Shown: in pieces, positions 19,632-28,861 of the stretch
Position numbering within the stretch: the stretch's first letter is position 1
Layout of the letters: each line of letters starts with the position of its first letter
The notes under the pieces: model-generated
Seen by the model: only the letters and a program-made list of their open reading frames with translations
The model's database searches: none
Told to the model about the DNA's origin: nothing
Program-made: the position numbers and the translations under genes
Source: Synechococcus sp. PCC 7335
GTDB taxonomy: Bacteria > Cyanobacteriota > Cyanobacteriia > Phormidesmidales > Phormidesmidaceae
Assembly: GCF_000155595.1 (NCBI RefSeq)
Contig: NZ_DS989904.1
Span: forward strand, 3,213,720-3,277,719
Direction of reading: 5' to 3'
DNA: 64,000 nt

Positions 19632-20665
19632 GTGTCACGATGTCGATTCGTCGCGCTCTAAGATTTATAGGGTTATTTAGCCTTGTTGTTTTACTTTGTT
19701 GGGGCTGTGGAAACTATCGTACGTCTGATTCGTCTGTGATCACACTCACTTCATCAGATTGTCGCCTCGTTGATCATGACGCAGGCGAAACAGAAGTCTG
19801 CGGAGATCCTGAAGTGGTTGTAGCCCTTAGCCCTTACATTCTCGACATAATGCTCTCACTAGGCGAAGAACCTGCTGGCTACAGTGCGGCAGACTTAGAT
19901 CCGGCCATGCTAGGCCAGCCTAAGTTTGACCAACCCAGTCAACAGATTCCATACGTGGGCGAGCTGATGATTGGTACGCCCGTTAATTTGGGCGATCGCC
20001 ACAACCCTTCCTTAGAAGCCTTAGCCCAGCTAAATCCAGATCTCATTTTGGGTGAAGCTTGGCAGGGCGAGCTGGGTAAATATGAGCTATTTTCTCATAT
20101 CGCGCCGACTGTACTTGTCGATGATAAAAAAGGTGGCTGGCAAAGAACCCTTCCCTTTTTGGCCAAGGCATTAAACGTAGAACAGCAGATAGAACAAATC
20201 AATGCTGAATACGATACCCGAATCGAAGACGTTCGTCAGCAGCTAGCATCTGTTGTAAAAGATCATTCTCGGGTTTTAGTCATTAGTTCTGGTGAGTTAT
20301 CAGGCGCGATCTTCACTTATAACAACAGCGAATTTTCGAGGCTGTTAGAAGATTTGGGTTTTGAAGTGGTTCAGGTAGCAGAAAACAAGCTGAGTGACGA
20401 TTCTGTCATCTCTATTGAAGCGCTCCCTAGCGTTGAGACTGACATCGTAATGGTCGTAGGCTGGGATGATGAGGTCAGCAGTGATATAGAAGGCCTTAAA
20501 GCCCGTCAGCGGGAGTGGGAGCAATCGCCTCTCTTACAGCGAATGTCCGCATCTGAGGCAGGGCGCGTTTACTTTATAGATGCCCGACTCTCTACCCTTC
20601 GCGGTCCGCTTGCTGCCAATGCAATCCTTGAAAACTATCTCGATCAGCTATCGAGCCTGAATTGA
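19625..20665 (+). CDS. Iron-siderophore substrate-binding lipoprotein, set 2
   Basis: About 346 residues, with a lipoprotein signal (LLCWGC) and a FecB/TroA-type two-lobe domain (DCRLVDHDAGET; LAQLNPDLILGEAW; GPLAANAILENYLDQL). The ATG at 19625 overlaps the receptor stop by 7 bp; the ATG at 19640 (MSIRRALRF) gives a tidier signal peptide and may be the true start. It would deliver ferric siderophore to the FecCDE importer. Confidence 0.85.
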   Translation: MVSVTMSIRRALRFIGLFSLVVLLCWGCGNYRTSDSSVITLTSSDCRLVDHDAGETEVCGDPEVVVALSPYILDIMLSLGEEPAGYSAADLDPAMLGQPKFDQPSQQIPYVGELMIGTPVNLGDRHNPSLEALAQLNPDLILGEAWQGELGKYELFSHIAPTVLVDDKKGGWQRTLPFLAKALNVEQQIEQINAEYDTRIEDVRQQLASVVKDHSRVLVISSGELSGAIFTYNNSEFSRLLEDLGFEVVQVAENKLSDDSVISIEALPSVETDIVMVVGWDDEVSSDIEGLKARQREWEQSPLLQRMSASEAGRVYFIDARLSTLRGPLAANAILENYLDQLSSLN

Positions 20666-21018
20666 CTGTGTGGCTTTGCAGGCAAAAGTATAAGGTAGTC
20701 AGACTAGACATCACCGGCTTAATTTGGGAATCAACATAGGATGGCATGCAACTAGGTAAGCTTGGCTTAGCATAGCCAAATCAAAGCGAAGCGCGAACGT
20801 CACTCCTAGCCCCTTTATTGGGCTTTATTTCGATAGCCTCGATTTCCAATCGTGGGGCGATTCTCAAGCGTAGATAGCCTGAGTAGTTACAAATGAACTT
20901 ATCTTTCTCAAGATAAAAGCGATTGAAAATTGATATTGGCGTGATATCATTTAATCCTATGGCTATAGTCATGACTACGGTCACTTTGATGCAAGCTAAA
21001 ATACTTGAAAAGTTCGCA
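20666..21018. other. Intergenic between binding protein 2 and toxin-antitoxin pair
   Basis: No convincing gene in this 353-bp gap. An open frame from 20923 runs into the antitoxin gene, but its first 32 codons do not resemble the Phd/YefM family. The gap should contain the antitoxin promoter. Confidence 0.4.
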
Positions 21019-21249
21019 ATGAAAGCTATCTCCAAAAGCAAACTCAAAAGTAAGCTGTTAGAGTTTTTACGCTTCGTAGAATCGGAAGGCGAAGAACTCG
21101 TGGTGACCGACAGAGGCAACCCCGTCGTCAAGATTGTGAAGTACGCCGAGTCGCCTTCAACAGAAGCGCTCTTTGGTGACATGAGAGGGAAAGTCCAATA
21201 TTTTGAAGACCTGACAGCGCCAACTAGCGATGAATGGGAAGAGCTATGA
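21019..21249 (+). CDS. Phd/YefM-type antitoxin
   Basis: A 76-residue protein. The opening MKAISKSKLKSKLLEFLRFVE and the motif VVTDRGNPVVKI match DNA-binding antitoxins of the Phd/YefM family; the acidic C-terminus (TAPTSDEWEEL) would wrap the toxin. I chose the ATG at 21019 because the homology begins exactly there. The stop overlaps the toxin start as ATGA, the normal arrangement for coupled synthesis. Expected to neutralise the PIN nuclease and repress its own operon. Confidence 0.85.
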   Translation: MKAISKSKLKSKLLEFLRFVESEGEELVVTDRGNPVVKIVKYAESPSTEALFGDMRGKVQYFEDLTAPTSDEWEEL

Positions 21250-21638
21250 GTATCGTACTCGACACCTGCGCGCTCATTTGGTGGAGTCTGGATCCGGTTA
21301 AGCTCTCAGATAACGCGAAGCAATCCTGCGAGCAGATGGAGAAAGACAAGTGCGGTCTGGTTTCATCTATTTCGCTCTGGGAAATTGCAATCAAAATAAA
21401 GAACAAAAAGTTAGATTTAGGTGTAGATCTCGATATCTATTTGGCCGCGCTTAAAAAGTCTGATGTTGTTCGGATCGTTCCAGTTGATGAAAAGACTTGG
21501 ATAGAGAGCGTGAGACTAGAGTGGTCGCATCGAGACCCAGCAGATCGGGTTGTGGTTACGCTAGCTCATAGCTATCAGGCTTCGCTTGTGACCTCCGATA
21601 AAGAGATAAGAAATTTCTACTCCAATGTGGCCTGGTAA
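21246..21638 (+). CDS. vapC: PIN-domain toxin, VapC-like
   Basis: A 130-residue PIN ribonuclease. Acidic metal-binding residues are visible in LDTCALIW (first Asp), SISLWEIAIK (Glu) and RDPADRVVVTLA (Asp), with a final TSDKEI. Members cut tRNA or other RNAs when the antitoxin is lost. The ATGA overlap sets the start at 21246. Placement inside the siderophore region may stabilise the block or simply be a chance insertion. Confidence 0.87.
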   Translation: MSIVLDTCALIWWSLDPVKLSDNAKQSCEQMEKDKCGLVSSISLWEIAIKIKNKKLDLGVDLDIYLAALKKSDVVRIVPVDEKTWIESVRLEWSHRDPADRVVVTLAHSYQASLVTSDKEIRNFYSNVAW

Positions 21639-21839
21639 TGTTGTTTGAGTCTGTGCTTACTACCGAAGCTAACGCCAGCTTTATCAGATAGACATCATCG
21701 AACCAATTTAGGAACCAGCTTGACGATTCACACTGTAATCATTATTCTTTGCGAGCTTCTCAAAATGCTTTGCCCCTTAAAGTAGGCTGAATGATAGCTA
21801 TCATCCTCTCGCCCTCATTCCTTTGAGTTAAGTGTTCAC

Positions 21840-22850
21840 TTAGTTTTTCTCTATCAGGTACTTGAACAGGTCATCAATAACTGCGTCCGCAGCGATAGGA
21901 CCGCTACCAATCCAGTAGCGAGGAACCACATAGACCTGATTATTTTGCACGGCCTTTAGCTGCTGCCATAGGGGATTAGCCTGCAGCTCTTCTAGTTTTT
22001 GTTGAGCTTCTTGAGCAGTTGCATCATCTTCTGCCGTCCAGACAAATATGACATCTCCATCTATTTGGTCGAGCGCTTCAAAGCTAATAGGTGCCTGAAT
22101 TTGGTTTTGAAAACGCTGCAATGCTTGATCAGCGCTAATGTCTTGACCTTCAGGGCGAGCGACGCCTGCATCTTGTAATATTGTGCCAATAAAAGACTCT
22201 CGAAAATATTGATAGACCGAATCTGGATAGACACGCACAACAGAAACTGTGAACGAAGACAGCTTATCTGCGCCATACTTTGCCTCGAACTGCTGCTTAA
22301 AGTTCTCTAGCCGCAGATAATAGTTGTCCATAACCTGCTGTGCGGACTCCTCTCTATTGAGCGTCTCAGCATACTTTTGAAAAACATCCTTCCACAAACC
22401 GCTATGCTCAAACTCAAAGAATACGGTAGGCGCAATTTGAGAGGTTTGTCTGTACAAGCTAACTGGAAAATCGGAGCCCAATATCAAATCTGGCTTTAGT
22501 GGCAGCATTCGTTCTAAACTTGGACGCTTTGATTCACCCAGGTCAACGATGTCTTCTAGTTTCTCTAGCGGGTAGTCGTTACCGATCCACTGAATGTCAG
22601 TACTGGCAACGGGCTGTATGCCTAGCGCGATCGCATTTTCCAGAGAAACGGCATCTAAGGTCGCCAGTCGCTCGACTCGCTCAGGCATGCAGGTCTCACC
22701 CGCGACATGCTCCACTGGGTAGCAGGCAGTGACGGATTGAGCGACCTTTAGGTTATTTTCTGGTTGGCAGGCAATTAGGAGATAAGCCCAAAGCAATCCG
22801 ACCAAGAAAAATAAAATTGTGCGAGATAATCTAAAGCGGAAAGAGACCAT
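21840..22850 (-). CDS. Iron-siderophore substrate-binding lipoprotein, set 3
   Basis: A 336-residue FecB-type lipoprotein (lipobox LLIAC). The mature start CYPVEHVAGETCMPERVER parallels the set 1 protein, and the C-terminal GPIAADAVIDDLFKYL matches LAADAVIDDLFKYL there, so the two are close paralogues. It begins 3 bp after the receptor 3 stop in the same operon. Confidence 0.88.
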   Translation of the reverse strand: MVSFRFRLSRTILFFLVGLLWAYLLIACQPENNLKVAQSVTACYPVEHVAGETCMPERVERLATLDAVSLENAIALGIQPVASTDIQWIGNDYPLEKLEDIVDLGESKRPSLERMLPLKPDLILGSDFPVSLYRQTSQIAPTVFFEFEHSGLWKDVFQKYAETLNREESAQQVMDNYYLRLENFKQQFEAKYGADKLSSFTVSVVRVYPDSVYQYFRESFIGTILQDAGVARPEGQDISADQALQRFQNQIQAPISFEALDQIDGDVIFVWTAEDDATAQEAQQKLEELQANPLWQQLKAVQNNQVYVVPRYWIGSGPIAADAVIDDLFKYLIEKN

Positions 22851-22853
22851 AGC

Positions 22854-25352
22854 TTAAAATTCAACCGCGAAAGATGCTGAGATACCGAAGGGCGCCCCAG
22901 GGTTGACATATAATGACGAACCATAGCTAGTTGATGGGAAGTAATCAATGTCAAACAAGTTTTCGACGTTGAGCTGTGCTCGCCAGTTATCTCGCTTGTA
23001 AAACAGCGCGGCATCGGTACGGAAATAGTCTGGCAGCGTGAAGGAATTATCTATATCTCCTGGACGATCACCGACATATAGCAGCCCCAAGCCTGCACCG
23101 AGTCCGGCTAAATTACCTTGCTGAATTTCATAGGTTGTCCACAGGCTAAACTGATTATCCGGCACACCTTCTAGCTGGTTACCTTGAATGTCGGTCGTAT
23201 CTTCGCTGACAAAGGCGTCAAGATAGTTGTAGGCAGCAGTAACATTCCATCCGGGTAAAATCTCGCCATTGAGGTTGAGATCGATGCCTCGACTGGCCAC
23301 TTCTCCAGTCTGTATCGACAACAAAGGATCGTCAGGATCGGAAACAACAATATTTTGTCGACGAATGTCAAAGGCGGCTAGCGTGAGGCTAAGCCTATCG
23401 GTGACGTCTGTTTTTATGCCCACTTCAAACTGTCTGCCTTCTTCTGGCTCAAACGTAGAACCATTTCCATTTAAGAAGCCCGCACCGTTCGGCAAAAATG
23501 AGGTGGTATAGGATGCATAAAGCGTAATGGGTTCGATGGGCTTATATACAATCCCCAGTCTGGGCGTAAAGGCTTCGCTTTGATCTTCAAATTCTTGTCT
23601 GGGTTCACCCGAATTCCGTTCTGTTCGAAATTCATCTACGTAGTCAAATCGAAGTCCTGCTAGGAGTATCAGCTCAGGAATAATCGTAATTTGGTCTTGA
23701 ATGTAGGCGCTAATCGTATCCACATTATCGTCACGAAAAAATGTGGGAGATTTCTCAAACGGCTCGTTCGTATAAACAGGATTAAACGCGTTGATCGGTG
23801 GAAATTCATTATCGAACTGAAAGGCCGGATCTTCCGCATCGTGGCGATATTCGAGTCCAAACAAAAGCTCGTGCTCAACACTGCCTGTGTTGAATTGGCC
23901 AACGAGTTCCGCATTAGTAAAAAATCTCTGATATGTGCCCTCTGCGAAGTACTCGACTCGCTCTGCTTCACCCGTGACTTCGTCAAAAGAGTTCACAAAC
24001 GGGTAATATCTCTCGGGTTCGTATTGAAAGTATTGTGAGCTATGCCTTAAAGACAAGTTATCATTGAAGTCGTGGTTGAGCCGGTAGCCAAGACTAAACT
24101 GGTCCTGGGTAAACTCTCCAAAATCTTCATTCAGAAAGCGACTTCGAGGAACGTCAATCGGCTCGCCATTACTGTCGAAGGGAATGCCCTCATCTGTGGT
24201 CTCGCGGTCATAGGTATATTGCCCAAACACATCTAGCGACGTATTCTCGTTAATGTCCCAGGCGAGGGTAGGAGATACTTGCAGTCGCTCTCCATCTACA
24301 AAGTCGCGAAAGCTACCATAGTTCTCATAGGATAGATTCAGTCGATACCGGACATCGCCCGCCCCGGTCAGCGGCCCAGATAAATCAAGCGCTCCGTCGT
24401 ATGATTCAAAACTGCCAGCACTGCCAGAAACTTCATGAAAAGGCTTACTTAGCGGCTGCTTGGTCACTAAATTAACGACACCCCCAGGGTTACCTTGCCC
24501 AAACAAGACTGATGCAGGGCCACGTAATACCTCGATTCTTTCTACATCGTTAGTGCTTAGGGGCGCTAATGAAAACGCTGAAATACCGTCGCGAAAGATA
24601 GTGTCATTGAGTCGAAATCCGCGAATGAGGAGGTTCGGGCCAAACGCACTGGTTCCTCTCGCACCATTTTCCACAATACCTCCAGCCGTTTCTAACGCAT
24701 CGCCCAGCTCAGTCACATTGCGGTCTTCTAACACTGCTTCGGGAATGACCTGAATCGAGAAAGGAGTATCGCGTATCGGTGTATCTGTCCCAATCGCAGT
24801 GCTGGCACTTGACGGATTGTAGCCTTCATCGTCTTCGCCAGTCACAACCAGCCTGATCGTATCGCTCGTATCGTCAGCTTGGGCAGCACCTGGTGCAATG
24901 CTTATCGCTAATCCGCTAGCTGTACTTTCAAAATCAGCTATAGGCGGCGCATTGGAGCCTGTCACAACGACCCTTACACGCTCATCCGGCAACGCCGACA
25001 CCTGAACTAACGCAATGCCTTCTGCCGGTTCAAACTGTTCTAACGGGTTATCTACCAACACCGCATTGGAGAATTCTGCAATCAACGCATTGCCCGATGC
25101 TGTTGTTACCCGCATATTTAGCGCTGTCTCGATAGTCTCTAATGTAATTTGCAAGCCCGTTTCAGATTCTTCAACCTGTATGCCCACAATCTGCACTGGC
25201 GCTGTTTCAGTTTGAGCCATCCAATTGGCGGTTACTGTATAACTAGCTTCTCCTATTCGAGAGTCAGCTATTTCGGCTTTAGCTCCAGTTGCCGTCAATG
25301 CAAACAGGGATAACACAGTCGTCATTAGCAATTGCCGTATTCTATGTAGCAT
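22854..25352 (-). CDS. AMIN-domain TonB-dependent siderophore receptor, set 3
   Basis: An 832-residue outer-membrane receptor: signal peptide (to about 26), AMIN domain (about 55-160), TonB-box-like IRLVVTGED, plug (about 190-320; RIEVLRGPASVLFGQGNPGGV), barrel and terminal Phe. The linker DDEGYNPSSAS nearly repeats DEGYSPNSAS of receptor 1, so sets 1 and 3 are probably duplicates that diverged. GAGGAG lies just upstream of the ATG. Cotranscribed with binding protein 3 and preceded by AraC regulator 3. Confidence 0.93.
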   Translation of the reverse strand: MLHRIRQLLMTTVLSLFALTATGAKAEIADSRIGEASYTVTANWMAQTETAPVQIVGIQVEESETGLQITLETIETALNMRVTTASGNALIAEFSNAVLVDNPLEQFEPAEGIALVQVSALPDERVRVVVTGSNAPPIADFESTASGLAISIAPGAAQADDTSDTIRLVVTGEDDEGYNPSSASTAIGTDTPIRDTPFSIQVIPEAVLEDRNVTELGDALETAGGIVENGARGTSAFGPNLLIRGFRLNDTIFRDGISAFSLAPLSTNDVERIEVLRGPASVLFGQGNPGGVVNLVTKQPLSKPFHEVSGSAGSFESYDGALDLSGPLTGAGDVRYRLNLSYENYGSFRDFVDGERLQVSPTLAWDINENTSLDVFGQYTYDRETTDEGIPFDSNGEPIDVPRSRFLNEDFGEFTQDQFSLGYRLNHDFNDNLSLRHSSQYFQYEPERYYPFVNSFDEVTGEAERVEYFAEGTYQRFFTNAELVGQFNTGSVEHELLFGLEYRHDAEDPAFQFDNEFPPINAFNPVYTNEPFEKSPTFFRDDNVDTISAYIQDQITIIPELILLAGLRFDYVDEFRTERNSGEPRQEFEDQSEAFTPRLGIVYKPIEPITLYASYTTSFLPNGAGFLNGNGSTFEPEEGRQFEVGIKTDVTDRLSLTLAAFDIRRQNIVVSDPDDPLLSIQTGEVASRGIDLNLNGEILPGWNVTAAYNYLDAFVSEDTTDIQGNQLEGVPDNQFSLWTTYEIQQGNLAGLGAGLGLLYVGDRPGDIDNSFTLPDYFRTDAALFYKRDNWRAQLNVENLFDIDYFPSTSYGSSLYVNPGAPFGISASFAVEF

Positions 25353-25381
25353 TTCTCCTCACACACAGCGCTTAGCGCCTT

Positions 25382-25398
25382 ATTGAAATCGATTCCTG
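25382..25398. promoter_or_regulatory. Fur-like site upstream of receptor 3
   Basis: TTGAAATCGATTCCTG matches 12 of 16 positions of the receptor 1 site and takes the same place between the CGGA boxes and the start codon. Confidence 0.45.
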
Positions 25399-25453
25399 AT
25401 TAGGAGCTTATCAAAGGCGAGATGACTTAAGATAGTGAGTAGTAAGTGCTACA

Positions 25454-25481
25454 CGGAATAGTTTGAACGCTGTGCGGATTT
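25454..25481. promoter_or_regulatory. Tandem CGGA boxes, 21-bp period, at receptor 3
   Basis: CGGAATA at 25454-25460 and CGGATTT at 25475-25481 lie 21 bp apart, between the third AraC gene and receptor 3, in the same orientation relative to the receptor as at the other two loci. Confidence 0.5.
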
Positions 25482-25494
25482 TGCGATGTGGATT

Positions 25495-26472
25495 TTAGTG
25501 CTGACGTAGATACTCTCTTGGAGAAGAACCGTACTTTCTGCGGAACGCAGCGGCAAAATAGCTACGGCTAGAGAAACCGACGCTGCGAGCAGCTTCAGAG
25601 ACATTCATCTCTCCCTCTATCAGCAGCTGACGGGCGGTTTCCATGCGGTGATTGTGCAAGTAGCCAAACGCCGTCTCGCCAAATACTTGACGAAACCCTC
25701 GCTTCAATGTGCAGTCATTCAGACCTACTTGCCGCGCTAAATTCAGCAGCGAAGGAGGATCGCTAACTTGCTGCAAAAGAATCTTCTTAGCGTGGTGAAT
25801 CCGCTCAATATCATCAGTTTTTAATCGGTTGGCCTGTTGTTTCACGTCATGTTGACGTAGCTCTTGGTCTATTAACAGCGTCATCAGCTCCCACACTTTA
25901 CTTTCTAGGTAAGCCTTTTTAATCACGCCAGTAAAAGGACAGTTCAACAGCTGGTGTAGTGCCGTCTGCATAGCTGCTGTGGTCACACCAATGCGCTCGG
26001 TATAGATCTGCGTTTGATCTCTAAACAAATACTGCAAAGGCGTCTCTGTTGGATCGAAAGAGCTTCCTAAGAAACTTCTCAACACAGAGGGTTCAATATG
26101 GACATTGATTTCTAGAGAGGGTTCATCAGCCAGGTATACCAAGGTTTCTTTAGGTGCTATCCCACTACCGTATAAAGCATACTGACCCGACGAGATTGAA
26201 CTAATGCACTCTCCTTTTCCCTCCACACAGAACACATATTCAATCGGGTGAGTTCGCTCAGGCAAACAAATTACCAACTCATCGTGTAGCTGACGCTGTT
26301 CGATGCCTAGCTCCAGCCCATCACGAAGCTCTATAGAACAATAGCTGCCCTGCCCTAACTGCACGGGATACTGCCAAACTGTTTCAAACGCTTCATTTTG
26401 TCGGTTGCAGGTTTTGTGCTCAGATTCATAGACCAAATGCCAGTAGTCTTCTTGTATTAGCGAAATCGTCAT
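25495..26472 (-). CDS. AraC-family regulator, PchR-like, set 3
   Basis: A 325-residue paralogue of the other two regulators. The C-terminal HTH pair (LNDCTLKRGFRQVFGETAFG; ARSVGFSSRSYFAAAFRRKYG) is very similar to set 1; the N-terminal sensor half is more divergent, as expected if each senses a different ferric siderophore. Divergent from the second ABC exporter, with a Fur-like site in the shared promoter region. Confidence 0.9.
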   Translation of the reverse strand: MTISLIQEDYWHLVYESEHKTCNRQNEAFETVWQYPVQLGQGSYCSIELRDGLELGIEQRQLHDELVICLPERTHPIEYVFCVEGKGECISSISSGQYALYGSGIAPKETLVYLADEPSLEINVHIEPSVLRSFLGSSFDPTETPLQYLFRDQTQIYTERIGVTTAAMQTALHQLLNCPFTGVIKKAYLESKVWELMTLLIDQELRQHDVKQQANRLKTDDIERIHHAKKILLQQVSDPPSLLNLARQVGLNDCTLKRGFRQVFGETAFGYLHNHRMETARQLLIEGEMNVSEAARSVGFSSRSYFAAAFRRKYGSSPREYLRQH

Positions 26473-26511
26473 ATTGACTACGGATATCCCTACAGGAAGC
26501 GAAAGTAGCTG

Positions 26512-26530
26512 TTGAGAATAATTCTTATCT
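26512..26530. promoter_or_regulatory. Fur-like site in divergent promoter (AraC 3 / ABC exporter 2)
   Basis: TTGAGAATAATTCTTATCT shares TTGAGAATAATTC with the receptor 1 site. It lies 40 bp from the regulator ATG and about 160 bp from the exporter ATG, so one Fur dimer could control both. Confidence 0.55.
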
Positions 26531-26691
26531 ATAAATACGGATTCGTCAAGCTAACAGGGAGGTTTGGTGTTGGGTCAAAACCCACCGCAAATACTCCGTC
26601 GAACGGTCAAAAAGATCCCTTCGCGGCTCCTTTTATGCAATCTGCTGAGATAAGCTGTCAAGCAGTGTGCATTCGTTTGCCATGATTCGCG

Positions 26692-28500
26692 ATGGCCTCT
26701 ATTTCTATCTGGCAAGTATTGGGTCGGCTCATTCGCTATGCGCCAAAGCTGTATTGCACAGACACTCTTTTATGGCTATGCATTGCGGGCTTGCCCATTG
26801 TTCCAGGCGTGATCATTCGCGAATTTTTTAATAGTTTGACCCAGCCGTCTAGCCAGACTCAATTGCTCCCTTTCGCTGCCTCCCCATGGCTCTGGATCGC
26901 GCTCCTGCTTGCCGTTGGTCTAGCTAGAGTTATCGCCATCTTTACCGGACGAATTACCAAGACGCAGCATCGATTTCTGATGAGTGCGCTTATCCGCCAT
27001 AATTTACTATTAGAACTGTTCAAGCGACCGGGTGCAGAACTCGCAGCCCGTCAGCAGATCTCTCCCGGCGAAATTCTCAACTATTTTCGTGATGATGCTC
27101 AGCAGATAGAAGATACAGTTGCTAGCGTCAACGAGGTCTTTGCAGAGGCTGTCTTCGCGATCGCCTCTATCAGTCTTCTGCTCAGCGTCAATGCCAGAAT
27201 AACAGCGTTTGTGTTTGTCCCGCTCTGTGTCATCGCCCTTCTCGTTCACAAAGCCGAACATCGATTGAAACGCTATCGCCGTGCTAGCCGTCAAGCCACT
27301 GCGCAGGTGACTGGTCTGATTACGGAAACCTTTAGCGCGCTGCAGGCGATTAAAGTCGCTGGGGCCGAAGCGGATATACTGCGCGAACTGAAGAAAAAAG
27401 GCGATCGCCGCCAAAAGCTGACCATACGCGATCGCATATTCACCACCTCTCTTGATGCGGGGTTTGAAGGCATCGTCAGTCTTGGAACTGCTCTTTTACT
27501 GCTGCTAGCCGCTCAGAGCTCACAGTCAACGTCCGCTCAAAACAGTCTCAGCGTGGGCGACTTTGCTTTGTTTGTCTACTATCTCTCCTTTATTACCTTT
27601 TTTCTAGCCTTCTTTGGCAGCTTTATCGCCGTTACCAAACACAGTGAAGTGTCGTTTGAGAGAATGGCAGCGCTAATCGAAGAGAGCACCTTGAAAAAAA
27701 AGAAAACCAGCCCAGTACGAGCACTTGTACATCCTTACCCACTCTACCTCAAGCCATTATTCAAACAGCCGCCGCTGTTACCACCACTGGAGCAAACGGC
27801 CCCAGCCAATGCTCTGATAGAACTACGGGTTGAAAATCTTACCTATCGCTATCCCAATAGCGTCAACGGTATCGAAGATATCAGTTTCAGTATAAAGCGA
27901 GGGAGTCTAACTGTCATTACAGGGGACGTCGGCTCTGGAAAAACAACATTACTCCGTGCATTGTTAGGGCTGCTTAGTGCGCAGCGCGGTCGCCTTTTCT
28001 GGAATGGGCAAAAGATTCTCGATCCGGCTAGTTTTTTCGTACCACCCCAGGCTGCCTACACACCTCAGATTCCTCATCTATTTAGCGCCTCTGTGCAAGA
28101 GAATATCCAAATAGGATGGAAGGAGCCCAATATGGCGATGGCAATAGATAGTGCGATCGCAACAGCTGCTCTTGATAGAGATATCTCAACAATGCCGAAC
28201 GGCCTTGATACCCCTGTGGGCACTCAAGGCTTCCAACTTTCCGGTGGACAGAAACAGCGTGTTGCTGCTGCTCGCATGATCCTAAGAAAACCTCAACTTT
28301 TAGTCTTTGATGATCTTTCTAGTGCGTTGGATATAAAGACAGAAGAACAGCTATGGAACCACTTTCTGAGGCCAAGCAGTAACAATCAATCGTTCACTTG
28401 CTTAGCAGTTTCTCATCGACAGTCAGTTCTAGATTTTGCTAATCAAATCATTGTCATGAAAGCTGGTCGACTAGATAGAAGCAGAAGTCATCTTATCTAA
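26692..28500 (+). CDS. ABC exporter (TMD-NBD fusion), putative siderophore export, copy 2
   Basis: A 602-residue half-transporter with a six-segment membrane domain (about 20-320), then an ATPase with Walker A (GDVGSGKTT, near residue 412), signature (LSGGQKQR) and a Walker B region reading LLVFDDLSSALD, with Asp where the catalytic Glu usually sits. It diverges from AraC regulator 3 and shares a Fur-like site, supporting iron control. Export of a siderophore or related peptide is inferred. Confidence 0.83.
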   Translation: MASISIWQVLGRLIRYAPKLYCTDTLLWLCIAGLPIVPGVIIREFFNSLTQPSSQTQLLPFAASPWLWIALLLAVGLARVIAIFTGRITKTQHRFLMSALIRHNLLLELFKRPGAELAARQQISPGEILNYFRDDAQQIEDTVASVNEVFAEAVFAIASISLLLSVNARITAFVFVPLCVIALLVHKAEHRLKRYRRASRQATAQVTGLITETFSALQAIKVAGAEADILRELKKKGDRRQKLTIRDRIFTTSLDAGFEGIVSLGTALLLLLAAQSSQSTSAQNSLSVGDFALFVYYLSFITFFLAFFGSFIAVTKHSEVSFERMAALIEESTLKKKKTSPVRALVHPYPLYLKPLFKQPPLLPPLEQTAPANALIELRVENLTYRYPNSVNGIEDISFSIKRGSLTVITGDVGSGKTTLLRALLGLLSAQRGRLFWNGQKILDPASFFVPPQAAYTPQIPHLFSASVQENIQIGWKEPNMAMAIDSAIATAALDRDISTMPNGLDTPVGTQGFQLSGGQKQRVAAARMILRKPQLLVFDDLSSALDIKTEEQLWNHFLRPSSNNQSFTCLAVSHRQSVLDFANQIIVMKAGRLDRSRSHLI

Positions 28501-28861
28501 TCCACGATTGAGTTCCGGCAGGTCTAGGCTCTAATATCCATCCAGCTATCTAGTCCAAACATCTTGACGAAGATGTACTCGCGAAAGAGTTGATTTGCAA
28601 TATTATTAGTGAGATTAGATCTCGTTACCGCATTGGGAAAAATTGATGCGCTTCAATAATTTGAATCATTCAATGCCTTTCATTATCTATGAAAAGATGT
28701 CAAAGAAATCAAAAGCATTTGGCTTCAATAATGTGCCTTTACTGTAATATTATTGAGAACCAGTCTCTATATATGTATTTTCTCTAAACCTTCTGCTACT
28801 GAGCTTGGCGACTATGAGTCTTTCTAAATCTTGTCTGGAACAGCATGACAAAGAGAACGCG
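28501..28861. other. Intergenic region upstream of tonB
   Basis: AT-rich gap of about 360 bp without a convincing gene. Two related segments (CAATATTATTAGTGAGA at 28598-28614 and GTAATATTATTGAGAAC at 28744-28760) could be operator copies for tonB. Neither is a strong Fur match. Confidence 0.35.

Noticed and set aside
21791-21804. Palindrome ATGATAGCTATCAT as a Fur box
   Set aside because: It lies downstream of the binding protein 3 and PIN genes, not at a promoter, and lacks the central Fur spacing.
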